From Smittia aterrima (Eukaryota > Arthropoda > Insecta > Diptera > Chironomidae), in assembly GCA_033063855.1 (NCBI GenBank), contig CP093830.1, positions 7,688,854 through 7,752,853 on the forward strand: a DNA stretch of 64,000 nt. The letters run 5' to 3'. Shown piece by piece: positions 1 to 11,800 of the stretch. The notes beneath the pieces are model-generated. The model saw nothing but the letters and a program-made list of their open reading frames with translations, made no database searches and was not told the DNA's origin. Numbering within the stretch: position 1 is the first letter of the stretch; every line of letters begins with the position of its first letter. A program made the translations under genes and the position numbers.

Positions 1-3000
1 TAAGCGCACAAGTTTATGTAGATTTGCATTAAACATGACTCGGAGACTTGCAAGCGGCGATGCGAGTAAAATTAATAATTGTCAGAAACTCTCATTGAAT
101 TGGAAAACAGTTCCCTTGAAAGCGAGCAGCCGTAAAAACCAATCAAACGCAATTTAAAAGAATGTAATTTAAGCAGAGATGACTGTAACAGCAGCATCGG
201 TGCCCGACTGCCATCCACCGTTTAGTAATATTTTACTGAGATGTGACGTAATAATTTTTTTTGAAACCAGAAGCTTTAAAAAATTATAAAGCAATGAAGC
301 GAAGGAATGTTTCTCTCTCTCATTCAAAGGAGCAGCGATTTGCTGAGAAATCTTCTGCATGAGTTCTCGATGGGAACGAAGCAAGAAAGGAATATTAAAA
401 TTAATCATTTTGACAAGGTTAAAGGCAGGCGGCTAAAAAAGTGCACTGGAGATTTCTCCTGTCCTTCTCTCCCTCCTCGCGTTCTCCTTCGCTCTCTTGA
501 TTTATGTTAAAGTTTTTTTAAGGTTCTTTTTCGTTGTCGTTTCCACTGCGTTTCGCCTTCGTCGAACCTCTTCGAAGCCTTGTTGATTAAAGGAAAAATT
601 ATTGCCGAAATGCAATTTAAATCTGCGCGCTGTTATCCGAGCAATGTCCCAGAAAGGAATGCGAACGCGGGAAGTCTTACTCCGCTCATCGAGAGACATG
701 ATCGTGATCTTTCTACTGGGTCGCTGCTGTATCAGTTGTGTTTATGACGATGAAAACGATGTTTTAACGAGAAACGATTTCTGCCAGAGTTTATGGATTT
801 ATGCTGAGCGTTGCGCATTAAACGTTCATGCAACGAGTTCCTTCTCTCCCTCATAATTATTTCTCGAATGCACACTTTCATTTCGAAGAGCGTTTCATTG
901 CCAAAGAGTCGTAGCAGCAACGTGCCCAGTAGTTCGCCTCTAGAGATGCCAGATCAATTTGTCTTGGCAATTAAAGAGCAACAATTCTTTTAGTCTCTAC
1001 CTCGAATGTAAATTTCTGCAGTCGATTTTCTCTCGCCAAGTCATTAGCAATCAATGAGAATGAACTCTGCTGAGGCCTTTTTAAATCAACAGCGAGTTTA
1101 AAATCAAAAGACAAATATTTAATCGCCGCTTCTTTGTCTCCTCGAACGACTCGCTGCCTGCTTAATATCATTAGGAATCGACATCGATTTGTTAAGACTA
1201 AAGCAAGTAATTGAATTATAATCTCGGGCTAATAGCGTCAGACGATGACTCCGACTCGCGTTGAATGTAATTTTCCAATAAATCTGATTTGTCGATTGAT
1301 TGTGATTTATCGATGGACACAGTCGGGGCTTTAATGTCATTGGCACTGTCGCGCGCTGCGGCAAATAAATGATTTTCGGATGTGACCAGCGAGTGAGTCA
1401 CATTAACCGCAATCACCTTCTCCTTTTGATTATACTCACGAGTGTCATTAGAATCTTTGGAATGAAAAGTGAGGAACGTTTGCTTTCGTGGTGTATTAGC
1501 TTGTTAGACCCCTAGAGCGTAATATTTCTCTGAAAAGTTTCGTGAATTTAAATTATTCCAGCAACTCCGCGAAACTCGCATAGTTATAAATAGTAATCAT
1601 GTTAAAGCTTCTCTCTCTCTCCTGCTCCAGACAATTTCTTCTTATTCTCGCACCATAAAAATGAAATATTGCTCGCGCAAGATAGTTTTATATCAAATCT
1701 CCGCGCGTAAGATGCCTTGCTCCTATAAATTCCCAAGGCTTCACCTCGCTTGCTCGCTGAAGTTGAACAATATTTTCATTCATGATGCACGTTAGGCTGA
1801 TGCAGAATTTACGTGCAAATCAGAAACCAGCATGCGGCAGAATGATTCGTGATTGATATTCAAATTAAAGCTCTGCTGCGTTCGAAGCGGGCAGTCGATA
1901 ATGGGGGCTCGGTGTGAGTTAGAGAAAAGAAGAAAATTGCGATCGAAAAAAAATGTCTTAAAGAAAATGAAGAAACAGAATCGCTCGTAAAAATCAATTT
2001 ATGGACTTCAACATTGTTTCCCTGTTGCTTCCAATAAACATCAAAGGTTATTGATCAGTAACGAGTGACGTCACTCGCTTTGAGTAACGATCTCATTTAT
2101 TCTTCAATTAACAAAGTGTTAACGCGTCAAAATTGGCGCTCACCCGTCCAAACGTTTTATTATTCCAACAATACAATTCCTCAGTGACTTGCAATCTCTT
2201 TCATCAGAAAGGAAACAAACAAAAGTCTTCATTGTTTCCTATAAAAATTAGCAGCACTCATTCATCTTACTCGCATCTCATTAAATACAAAAAAAAATTG
2301 CATTTAATCATTGCACAAGCGTTAGGAATCAGACTGCGAAAAATAAACAACAATAAATGTGTAATTAACGTCTGTATAATTATGCACGGTTAATTAAGTT
2401 TTTCCTTTTACTCTTATGATCGTTGTCGTTACTTGCAACTGACTGCTAATAACACATTTTATTGTTCGGTAAACGGAAAAAAGAACTAAAAATCGTCTAA
2501 AGCGTGGGTGTAGGGATTTGTTAATGCATAATAATTCTTGAGTTTGCATAAAGTATCGCGCCGTGAAACTGTCAGCAACGAAAAGCGATTGTTGTGGGGA
2601 AGTCGAGTTGAAATTTGAAGCCAACACACAACAGTAGGCAATTAAAGCTTTGTTCAAACGACAGCAGAACAAACTAAAGAGTAGCTGAAGCAATAATTGC
2701 CATATGCGTTTGGTTGCACGAAACTAAGAGAAAATGTCAAATCGTTGAGTGCAAACGAGGCATTGTCAAAATGGCAAATAATATAATTATCCACACTGTT
2801 ATCAAGAGAGCTCAATCTACCAGGTAGCGAGCTGTAGTCACGTTTGTAGGGGGTGGAGTGTTTCACTGCATAATGCTTGTTAATTCAAACATGAGAGACG
2901 AAGAGGGAGAGAGCAAGAGATCACGAGTAGGTGGGCATGCGATATTTAACGTGTCGACGAAAGCGTGTGCGAAGGAATGTGACATGAACTTTAATTTATT

Positions 3001-4557
3001 GATCATTATGCTTGGGCATATCACACGAAAGAGATGCCACAGTCAGATAATTGGAATCTCTGACAAGAACTCATTTCGCTGAACCGATAAGATTACAAAC
3101 GAGCGCGAAGAATGTTTCGCAGCAAAAGCAAAACAAGAAAAAGAAGAATTCGCAACATTTTCATTGCAACAAAATAAATAAATGTGTAAATATATGAATA
3201 AGGAGACTGCCAAGTCAATAAAATATATTGCACTCTTCTGAAATTTATGATTTCTGCTTCTTTCAACCTCAGAAACTTCTTTTTTTTTGTTCGTAAAATA
3301 ATTGATTTTCCTTATTTATTCTCGTTGGCAGTAGAGTCGATGAGGTCTCTAAGCCGTTTATCCCACAAAATACTTGTTTGAAGCGTCGTCGTCTCTGATG
3401 ACGACGGGTTGAGTAACGCTAAAGACATATCGCGATAAAAAGGCAATTTAAAAATTTCGTTTGATTGAGGTTGAGAGGGGAAAACGTTATTAGATGAGCT
3501 GAGTAGCTTTCTATCAGGTTCCCAGCAAAATCAGGAGTTTCAATCTTACTCGTCTCTCATAAAAGACTTCTTGCGTTGGCAATTCTTTAATCGACTCAAT
3601 GATCAAGATTACTGAAACAACGCGTGATATTAACGACAATGAATTTCTCGTTAATCTGCAATAACAATAACTTTGATGTAAAGCCATTGCGCGAATATTT
3701 CAGTGTTAACTTTTTTTTCGTCGTTGTGTCGAGTGTGAAATTTATTAATTCAACATTATCATTTCTGTGTGCACCCCGGCGTCGCTACGAGTTCGCATTT
3801 TTACAGCACACAGCGATCCAATAATCATAAATTTATCCACAAACTCGAGTTAAAAGTGTCGCATATGAGCCGATTTTATTGCAGTTGCTTTTTATTAGAC
3901 TTTATTAAACACCAATATCGTCGGTCCGCCTCAATTTCAGCATGTCTCACTCCACTCTCGTCGACAATTACAACGAACATGGAGTGTCATGCAACAAGCA
4001 GCAGAGCCAGCTCATTACAGAACAAACTCAACTAGGAAACAGCCAAAAGGCATGTGAGGACAAGTCACAGACAAATTTGAAATGTGCCAGTCAAACGAGC
4101 CAGGAAAATTTATGTCGTGTTTGATTTTTATTACAATTCTCCTGAAATTTCCATCAGAGAACATAAAATATTGACGAAGGCTGTTCGCTCATGCTTGCAA
4201 GTGGGTTGAAGCTTTTATTAGTGAGACAAAGTTTTAAATAATTAATTTCGCAATTCACGAAAGAGGTTTTTAATTGAAAAATCCGTGAAACTAGATCAAC
4301 TTTGATTGCATCGAAAGCTGTCGGAGACTAAAGTGTGAAAATCGTTTCATTAGTTGACTGTTGTTAGCTCATGGCGATTGCCAATAAATTCATTAGTTAA
4401 TGGCATCCGTTAACTTAATGAGATGTTGAGACAGTCACAGCTTTTGATCGTTTAAAATAAATTTTATTGAATAATCCTTGGAGAGAAATGAAAGTTTTTT
4501 GATTTCTTCATTCACATCAATGAATGTGTCAACACTCAACAACAAATGATCGACTGT
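1..4557. other. Stretch with no supportable gene
   Basis: No reading frame here resembles a known protein, and none combines a start, believable splice sites and conserved residues. The stretch is AT-rich with short CT runs (for example 1611-1620) and scattered TATA-like words. It could be intergenic, or part of a long LSD1 intron, since the upstream exons of that gene were not found in the window. Confidence 0.6.
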
Positions 4558-4565
4558 TATAAAAA
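4558..4565 (+). promoter_or_regulatory. TATA box of the LRR gene
   Basis: TATAAAAA lies about 140 bp upstream of the split start codon at 4700. A start site would fall near 4588-4595, giving a 5' leader of roughly 105-110 nt. No strong TCAGT initiator is present at the expected distance, so the call rests on the TATA word and its place in front of a convincing gene. Confidence 0.5.
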
Positions 4566-4699
4566 TCAAGTGTTTACTTCCGAAAGGTGATTCCATTCCA
4601 TTAATTCCAAGTGCTTTTCGTTATGATAAGACATCGCTAGTGAGAAATTTGAAGCCTCAGAATAATTTGTGAAGTTCACTGATTAAGTTGAACAGCAAA

Positions 4700-5593
4700 A
4701 TGTAAGTTCTTGAATATTTTAAGAAGAAATTTTAAAACTTTTAAATCTCCAGGAATTTCAGTTTTCTCTGCGCTTTTCTTGCGACTTTCCCCGCATCAAT
4801 CTTCGGCGGAGTGATTTTTGAGTGCAATTTTGAAACAGAAACTTGGAATGTTGTTGGAAGCGTTTATAAGTGTGAAGGAAATGCGATAATCTCCGCAAGT
4901 ATCTTTGGAAGTGAAGACTTTTTGAATGAAGTTAGCGGAATTCATAAAATTGGAAAACAAAACTTTGATGTCGAAGCTTTGTCATTCACTAATCAAGACC
5001 TCAAACGAATCCCATCGAACATTTTTAGTTATTTTCCTTACGTTCGAGGACTTGAATGGAGTTCCAATCTTTGGACGATCGACTCAGATGACTTGAGACA
5101 ATTTCCTAGACTGCAAGCTCTTTTTGCTTCCGGAAACAAAATCTCAGTTCTTGATGCTGATTTGTTTGCTTTCACTCCAAGGTTGCGTTACATAAACTTC
5201 AGCAATAACCAGTTGTATCACGCAGGTCTGGGTTTGATGAAAAACTTGGAATACTTGACGGAAGCGAGATTTCAAAACAATCCTTGCATAAACGATTACG
5301 AATTGTCGCATGGCCGTATCGCAACACTTTCCCAGTTGCTTGCGAGAAACTGTCCACCGTTGGCAACAGAGAGACCAACAACCGTTGCGATGTCAACCAA
5401 CGCGATGTCAACTGACTCACCAGCAGAGCCACAGAACGAATGTGATAACAAATGCGTTCAACCGATTCTTGAAGATATTTCAGAAAAATTCAATCAAACA
5501 ACTTTGTTGATCTTGCAAATGGTCGTTAAGATTAACGAGCTTGAAAGTCAAATTAAAGAAATAAACGCGACTTCATGTTCGCCCACAGCATAA
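4700..5593 (+). CDS. Secreted leucine-rich-repeat protein, two coding exons
   Basis: Coding exons are 4700-4701 and 4753-5593, giving 280 residues. Exon 1 supplies only AT of the start codon; a GTAAGT donor at 4702 and a CTCCAG acceptor at 4751-4752 bring in the G. The spliced frame begins MNFSFLCAFLATFPASIFG, a clear signal peptide of about 19 residues, and the mature part opens with a cysteine-containing segment (CNFE, then W and C). Degenerate LRRs span about residues 75-175 (LQALFASGNKISVLDADLF and LRYINFSNNQL are the best). A cysteine pair at about 179 and 201 caps them. A Ser/Thr/Pro-rich linker follows, then a heptad-like coiled coil at about 242-270. Potential N-glycosylation sites include NFS, NQT and NAT. 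Mosquitoes and midges have many such proteins and most lack a known function; an extracellular binding role is inference. Without the intron the ATG would be followed directly by TAA, which strongly supports the spliced model. Confidence 0.82.
4702..4752 (+). other. 51 bp intron splitting the LRR gene start codon
   Basis: The intron begins GTAAGT and ends CTCCAG, and is 51 bp long, the same size class as the painless and Amt introns in this window. It falls between the T and G of the initiator ATG, so no complete start codon of this frame exists in the DNA at that point except one followed at once by TAA. Confidence 0.8.
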
Positions 5594-5848
5594 ATTAATC
5601 AAACGATAATTTTGATAAATTGAAAGACTTTAATTAGTCAGATGATTGGATAGGCTTTGAACTTCAATCTCTTTCAGATTCGGGAAATTTATCGAACAAG
5701 TCCGGAATCAGAATTTAATCAAATTCAACATCAAAGTCTGATTTTGCGCTCAAGTGGTTTCCTGTGGCTTCAATCAAAGCTCCCACTTCAAAATTCGCGG
5801 GAATCGCTCGACAAATGTAAACATTTTCAAGCTTTGAATTTATCAGTA

Positions 5849-5854
5849 AATAAA
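5849..5854 (+). other. Poly(A) signal, LRR gene
   Basis: AATAAA lies about 256 bp after the LRR stop codon, and further AATAAA-like words follow within 50 bp. It is the first canonical hexamer I see downstream. A shorter 3' UTR using a variant signal is possible. Confidence 0.4.
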
Positions 5855-5859
5855 TAATT

Positions 5860-8800
5860 TTTTTTGATAAATCTTCAACTCATTCGAGTGAATAAATCAA
5901 AGTAAACTTCGGATTCTTCCTTTTATCGAGTTCTTCAATTAGTTACGCTTGATTTTAATTGCTTGACACAAGTTCTTCTTCCTTGAAAAACATAAATTTC
6001 TCCTCTTAATTGCATTTGACAATCGATATTGCTCGAGTTAAACGGTCGATATCGGCTTAAGGTTAATCAACTCGCGGCTAAAAATTCAAGTTTTTCATCA
6101 AGTCTCTTGCTAGAAGAACAAAACAATGCGAAACTTTATTGAAATTCGCGGAAACAATAAAATTATTCGTAAAACAAAAAAACATTTCCGTTTAATAAGA
6201 ACTCGGCGTTAAATTCAACGAGATTCGTGCAAATTAAGTTGCGAAGGAAAATGGCGTTTGAGCCCAATTAACGGCCATGAATCATCGCAAATTAAGTGAG
6301 GAACCATGAACAATATTTTCTTGTGCGAAGCATGAGGGCCAAGCGAGAGAACAAACGAGAAACAAGAAACACAATTAAAGTTTTAATAAAAAGCAACTTC
6401 ACGTCTATTTGTACAACAGATGAGGGAAAAAGTGTAATTAAAATTTACGGAAATACGGCGGCCAGCGAAGTTAAAAAAAACTGAAAAAGAGGAAAGAAAA
6501 CAAATTTCGACCAATCAAAAAAGCATTTTTTCACTGTTTGCTGCCCCGAAAAAAAACGAATAAAAAGAAAGACAGGAACAAATGTTAAGAACGAGCAGCA
6601 TAGCAGAACATCCACCTGACATGTGAATGAAACTTTAATAAGAAGACCTGCTGTTGGTAAGCGAAGCACTGCGCTCACAGTTCGCGGCAATGTCACGCTT
6701 CTCTAACTTTATTCATTTTTAAAATAAAAAGAGTTCAAACCTCCACCTTTCTTGTTTTGTTATTATTTGTGAATAGTTCACACAAGTATTACGGGAGTTG
6801 GTTCGTTTCCATATGATTAACAGCCACGGAAATGCTTGAATTGAGGGACTCTCATTCCATTATGCTTCACTTTTCCCCTTTGCCGTATCTCAACGAATTA
6901 AGAAACATTTAAACTTTCATTAATTCGAAACGTCATGTACGTAAGGCAATCTCTGATTCTATCTGTCATCTACTCCTTGCACCACTCAAACGCTGTTGTA
7001 GATGGAATAAATAATGCGGAATAAGGAGATTACGATTACCTAGACCGCATATTTATTCATATGCTCCGACACTAATGCCACTTCGAAGGCAAAATGTGTA
7101 GTCAAACTTTCATCGATTGCTATCTGATCCAAGCCTTTGTTGAGATGCATAAAAATGCAAAATACTCGCTCGAGGCGCATAATGTTTCAGTTTGTTCTGA
7201 CTTAACAAGATGCTTCTTCCTCTTCTTCTTTTGGCCGCGGTCGGGTCGCTTGTTGTAAGTCAAATAAATTGCAGTAGCTTTTACTCGATCGTCGTAAATT
7301 GCTTAATAACTCGCGCAAACTTCACGGCGTTCGAGACTGTCAGCTTTATTTCACATCCTTCGATTCAGTGTTTGATATTTTCTTATTTCTTTGTCAAGTT
7401 TTTAATTAAAACGAGATTAAAATCTGTTATTATCCAAATCTCTTTTCGTTTCGATTGAAAACACTGCACGAAGACGAAACTGGCGACTGCAACAATATTG
7501 CATAAGAACATGACACACAAACGAAAATTGCTTGTTATCAAATTATCTTTGGAAATCTCTCAACATATTCTTATGGCAGTCGACGACGAGCGGTAGAAAA
7601 AAAATAAGGCAGAGAAAGATAATACGCTCGCTCTCTGTAACTTTAGACTTTTTGCCGTACACTCGAGCAGAGTTGTAATTAAAAATATTGTGCAATTGAA
7701 TGAAAGCAGGAGAGGCACACAAAAAAATGATAATTTATTATATATCTACTCGGTTTAATGCTCGCAGATAATGGCTTATGTGCATGTTCAAGCTTTGCCT
7801 CGTTCTCTTTTTTTGTGTAAAAGTCAACTCTCGACTTATGAACATACTGAGCTGCATGCTGAAGCCAAAAAACGTCGAGCAGAAGAGATCTGAAGATTTA
7901 GATAATGCCTGTAAAGCATGAAAAGACTATGAATCGGCTGAGATAAAGTCAATAACTTTCCTCCCAAGCTCAAAGCTTTCTGTTCATGCAAAAAAAAATA
8001 ATGAAAATAACCTATTAAAGCCATTGTGCAATTATTAGTTAAGCAGCCCGGGAGAGAGAAGAGGAAAATTACGTTTATGTTGTTAATATGTTTATGCTAC
8101 TTATGAAAATAAGCATAAATCTAGTCGGCAATGCAAAACACCAAGGCAGTTAAGATTAAAGCTCAAGGCCGTGCTGTAGTCAAGGATAATTGTTTCGTGT
8201 CGTGAAATTATTTCTTTCGCCTTTAAGGAATAATCAAGGAGTATTTAAAAGTGATATCGATACGACGCTTGTTCTGATAATCTTCTTATTGTTGTTTAAC
8301 GATCCTGACGAACGATTCCCTTCAACATGAATGCTCGATGAAGAAAAACGATGCAAAGATTTATGAAAACGAGAATAAAATTGAATTAACTTCGATTCGG
8401 CATTCTCGCTCTTGTTGCTGCCGCTGCTTCTGCTGCTTCATCTTCTTGTTGATGCCTCAGATTAATTTCGAATCTACGAGAAGGCAGTTTATCACCATCA
8501 TGGATGCGATGCCGAGAGAGTGAGAGAGGAAATCAGGTTGAAGAGTTGATTGTTATCGGCATCAACCGAGTCAAGCAACACATTCCGAAAAAGCCTCTGC
8601 AAATAATCCTCTCGCTATCAACATTAAAGTCTCTTATTAATGTCTGTGCATTAAATGCAAAATACTAGTTACATGCGAGAATCCCTGGAACATTCTCTGA
8701 GCTATGTTGAATGTATGTTTTATACTTTAATGTCTCTTTGGGATATGGCTGTGCCGACGATGGCGAGTTTAGCGAAGGAGAATAAAAGAAGAGCAATTAA

Positions 8801-11800
8801 CATAATTCGTCGATGTCAAAAACAATTAGACTTTTAATTTTTTCCTTAACGCGATGGGCGTTATTCGTTTGTTCTCTCTCTCCTTTCCTTCATTTTCTGT
8901 GCTCTTTTTGGCATGTTCAGTTCAAAAACTGTTCGTTATAACGCTCGTTGTGCAATTGTTCTGTTTCACGATGTCTTCAAACGTCTCCCGGTTCGTTTCT
9001 CAACTCGGTGTTTGACGTGAGTCGTTATGAGATTTCATGTTTGTTTTAGCAACTCAACTTTTTAATTTTGCACTTGAGGCAATTGAGGGTCGAAAGTCTA
9101 AATTTTCAAAAACAGGTGTTGACGAAAGAAGTCGTTGTCGTCGTTTTTGGAAAACAAAAAGTTTTCGACACAAAATAAACAAACAACGAATTGAAATTGA
9201 AATTTATGTAAATGGCGTGTCGAAAATGGAGATGAATGTGGACACGAGATGAGATGATTCCGAGATGAAGAATTAATGAATTTAATTAAAGCGATGCGTC
9301 GATAATTGGTTTGGCCTACGCAACAAAGCGATCGACTCAATTTATCCGCCAAACGAATGACAACAAACATTTTGATTAAGCGCGATTATGTGTTGCTTGT
9401 TAATTGGAATTTGTTTCCCTCGATTGTGCTGTCGACAACATCTTTTGATGTCATTATTATTCAATGATTGAGCTTTGATGGTTCACTTGTCATCGCGCCT
9501 TTGTTGTCGAGGACGATTGAGTCGTGAGTGAATAACAAACATGAATTTCCCCAAAGCCTCTCGATTAACCGTTCGAGAGTAAACAAATTCCTCGTTTTTT
9601 TTTTCGTTGAATTAAATAAACAGACGATCGAAAGCGGTGAATTTAATGTTCACATTAGTCAGAGAAAGAGGCGAAAAATTGGAAAAGAATGGAGGTCTAG
9701 GTAAAGATACATCATAGTCTAGGGAAATAATGGCTTCGCTTCGCTCTCTACAATGCCATTCAATTCAAATTAAGCAATTCGCTCGGTGAAAAATGTGCCT
9801 CTTCCTCCTTCAAACGTGTTTAATCATCAGTAAAGCAAACAACCATCAGAAGTTTTTCTCTTATTTTTTTTTTGCTGAAGCAACTAATAAATTCATTTTA
9901 TGTATGATGGGATCATATAAATAACTTAAGTTTTTATAACGACATTAAAGTTATAAGAAAACATACAAATTAAAGTTCTTGGTGCGTTGCGGGCAAACAA
10001 GCGAACTTGCTATGGTTATAAAGCTTGAGTCTAATTATATGGAATTATCTTGGATAGAATGGAAATTCCATCGAAACCAAAATAAGCGTCGTCGTGCGAT
10101 CGCCAACCCTGAATGTTTACAACAAGTTTTCGTCATAAATTGATGATCATTCATTTCGAAATTAATTTGCCATTAATTAGTAAACTCGTTGGTGCAAATT
10201 TAAAGCTCTTTGAAAGTTATATTCTTAATTAAAGTCTTGCCTCGAGTCTCTTGCGCTTTTCGTCGACCTCGCAACGAGAAAAATGATTGTGGCAACCGTT
10301 GATTGTTTTTTCACGGCTTTCGGATAATTAATTTCCCTTAAACGGAAAGCAAAGGAAGAGTTTCTTTAAGCACACACGAATGGTGAGATGTCTTTCTCTC
10401 GCTCACACGCCCAGCTCTGTTGCAAACTAATTTGATATGAAAATATTTATGCTCACGAAGTGGCAAACGGAGGGCCGAGGAGATAAATTACAGGCTTTCA
10501 ACCGAAGCAGTTAATTCTAAGTTTACTTTTAGTGGAGTGTAGAGGAAAGAACAAAGTTTGCTCTTTTAGGGTTTGATTGGAAATTCCGTCTTTATTTGCA
10601 TCTGCTTCTCACATCACGTTTCTTCTCGCTATATCAAAGTCGAGCGCTCAAGACTTTTTCACGTTTTATTAGAATGTAAAAAACAGGTGCAAGTGTTTTT
10701 ATATTTTTTATTTTTCACCTAATCATCACGACTCGATAATGAAATTTTAATTTAGGTTCGCTCGACTTCAGCCGCTTTTCAATGCCATAAAAGAGGAATG
10801 GGCACTAAACGCCTTAGAATCAATTTCCACGGAGATTCAAAGGAACGAATAATGGAAGCGAAAAATTTAAATTGCAATGGATTTTAATTTTATGGCGTTT
10901 ACGGTGGCGGGTCCCATCAAAAGTCTTTTAACGAAATCATTATCCTCGTTACTCGATTGCGACAGCGAGAAGAAAACGATCCGCTCAAACTTTAACAGCT
11001 TAACGCACCAAAATTTTCATCAAAAAGTGTAACGAGCCACTTATCACCATTTAATCATTTCAATTTAATTACAGCGCCTGTCTCGCGATAGCGTCGAAGA
11101 AGAGGAACGAGAGAAACTGCTTCAAAATAAACACCTTTTTAATTTCTTTTATTCTTTGCAAGGCATTTTCTCTCCTTCCCTCTTTGTTTCTCTCGGTATA
11201 ATTTTCACGCTTGTTATAGGCCGTGCGAGTGAAGAGTTGTAAGGTGAAGCAAGGCCTCGAGTGAATTAAATCAGGAAACGAAAATTAAATGCGAGAAAAA
11301 TAAAGTTGAGAATCATTCTGAGTGAGAAAAGTCTTTTTTAGGGACTTTTCTACGGAGCAAAGAGTTTTCTTTGTCTCTTTGTTTGATTGTCAATGGAATG
11401 AGACAGAGACTTCATTTTATCGCTTTTCATAGAGAATTATCTTTAATGTTTCTTGTTAGAGATTCTACGGAGAAAAGCCCTTCAATAAACCATTTCCCAA
11501 AATGTTTTCCTTCCCTCACTTGGGGGGAGTCATCGCAAGCATGTCATCAGATATGGATCTGGATTACATGTCAGTTCACCTGATAGTCTCGGTTGATGGA
11601 GTGATAGCTTCCATCTGTTGCTTATTTCTTATTCATGGAAAAACAGTCAGAGCCTACGAGTCGAATTAGGCGAAAGTTAATGTCGAGAATCAATGTTTTA
11701 TGTTAGAATTGAGAGCTCCAACAACGAAGATAGCATAATTAACAGTGATTCGTTCCATGAATTGCTGTCGTTAGATGTTGAGTGGGAAGATGAAATCTTT

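Noticed and set aside
1585..1593. Strong TATA-box consensus TATAAATAG
   Set aside because: No initiator at the right distance and no supportable coding start downstream; AT-rich DNA gives such words by chance.
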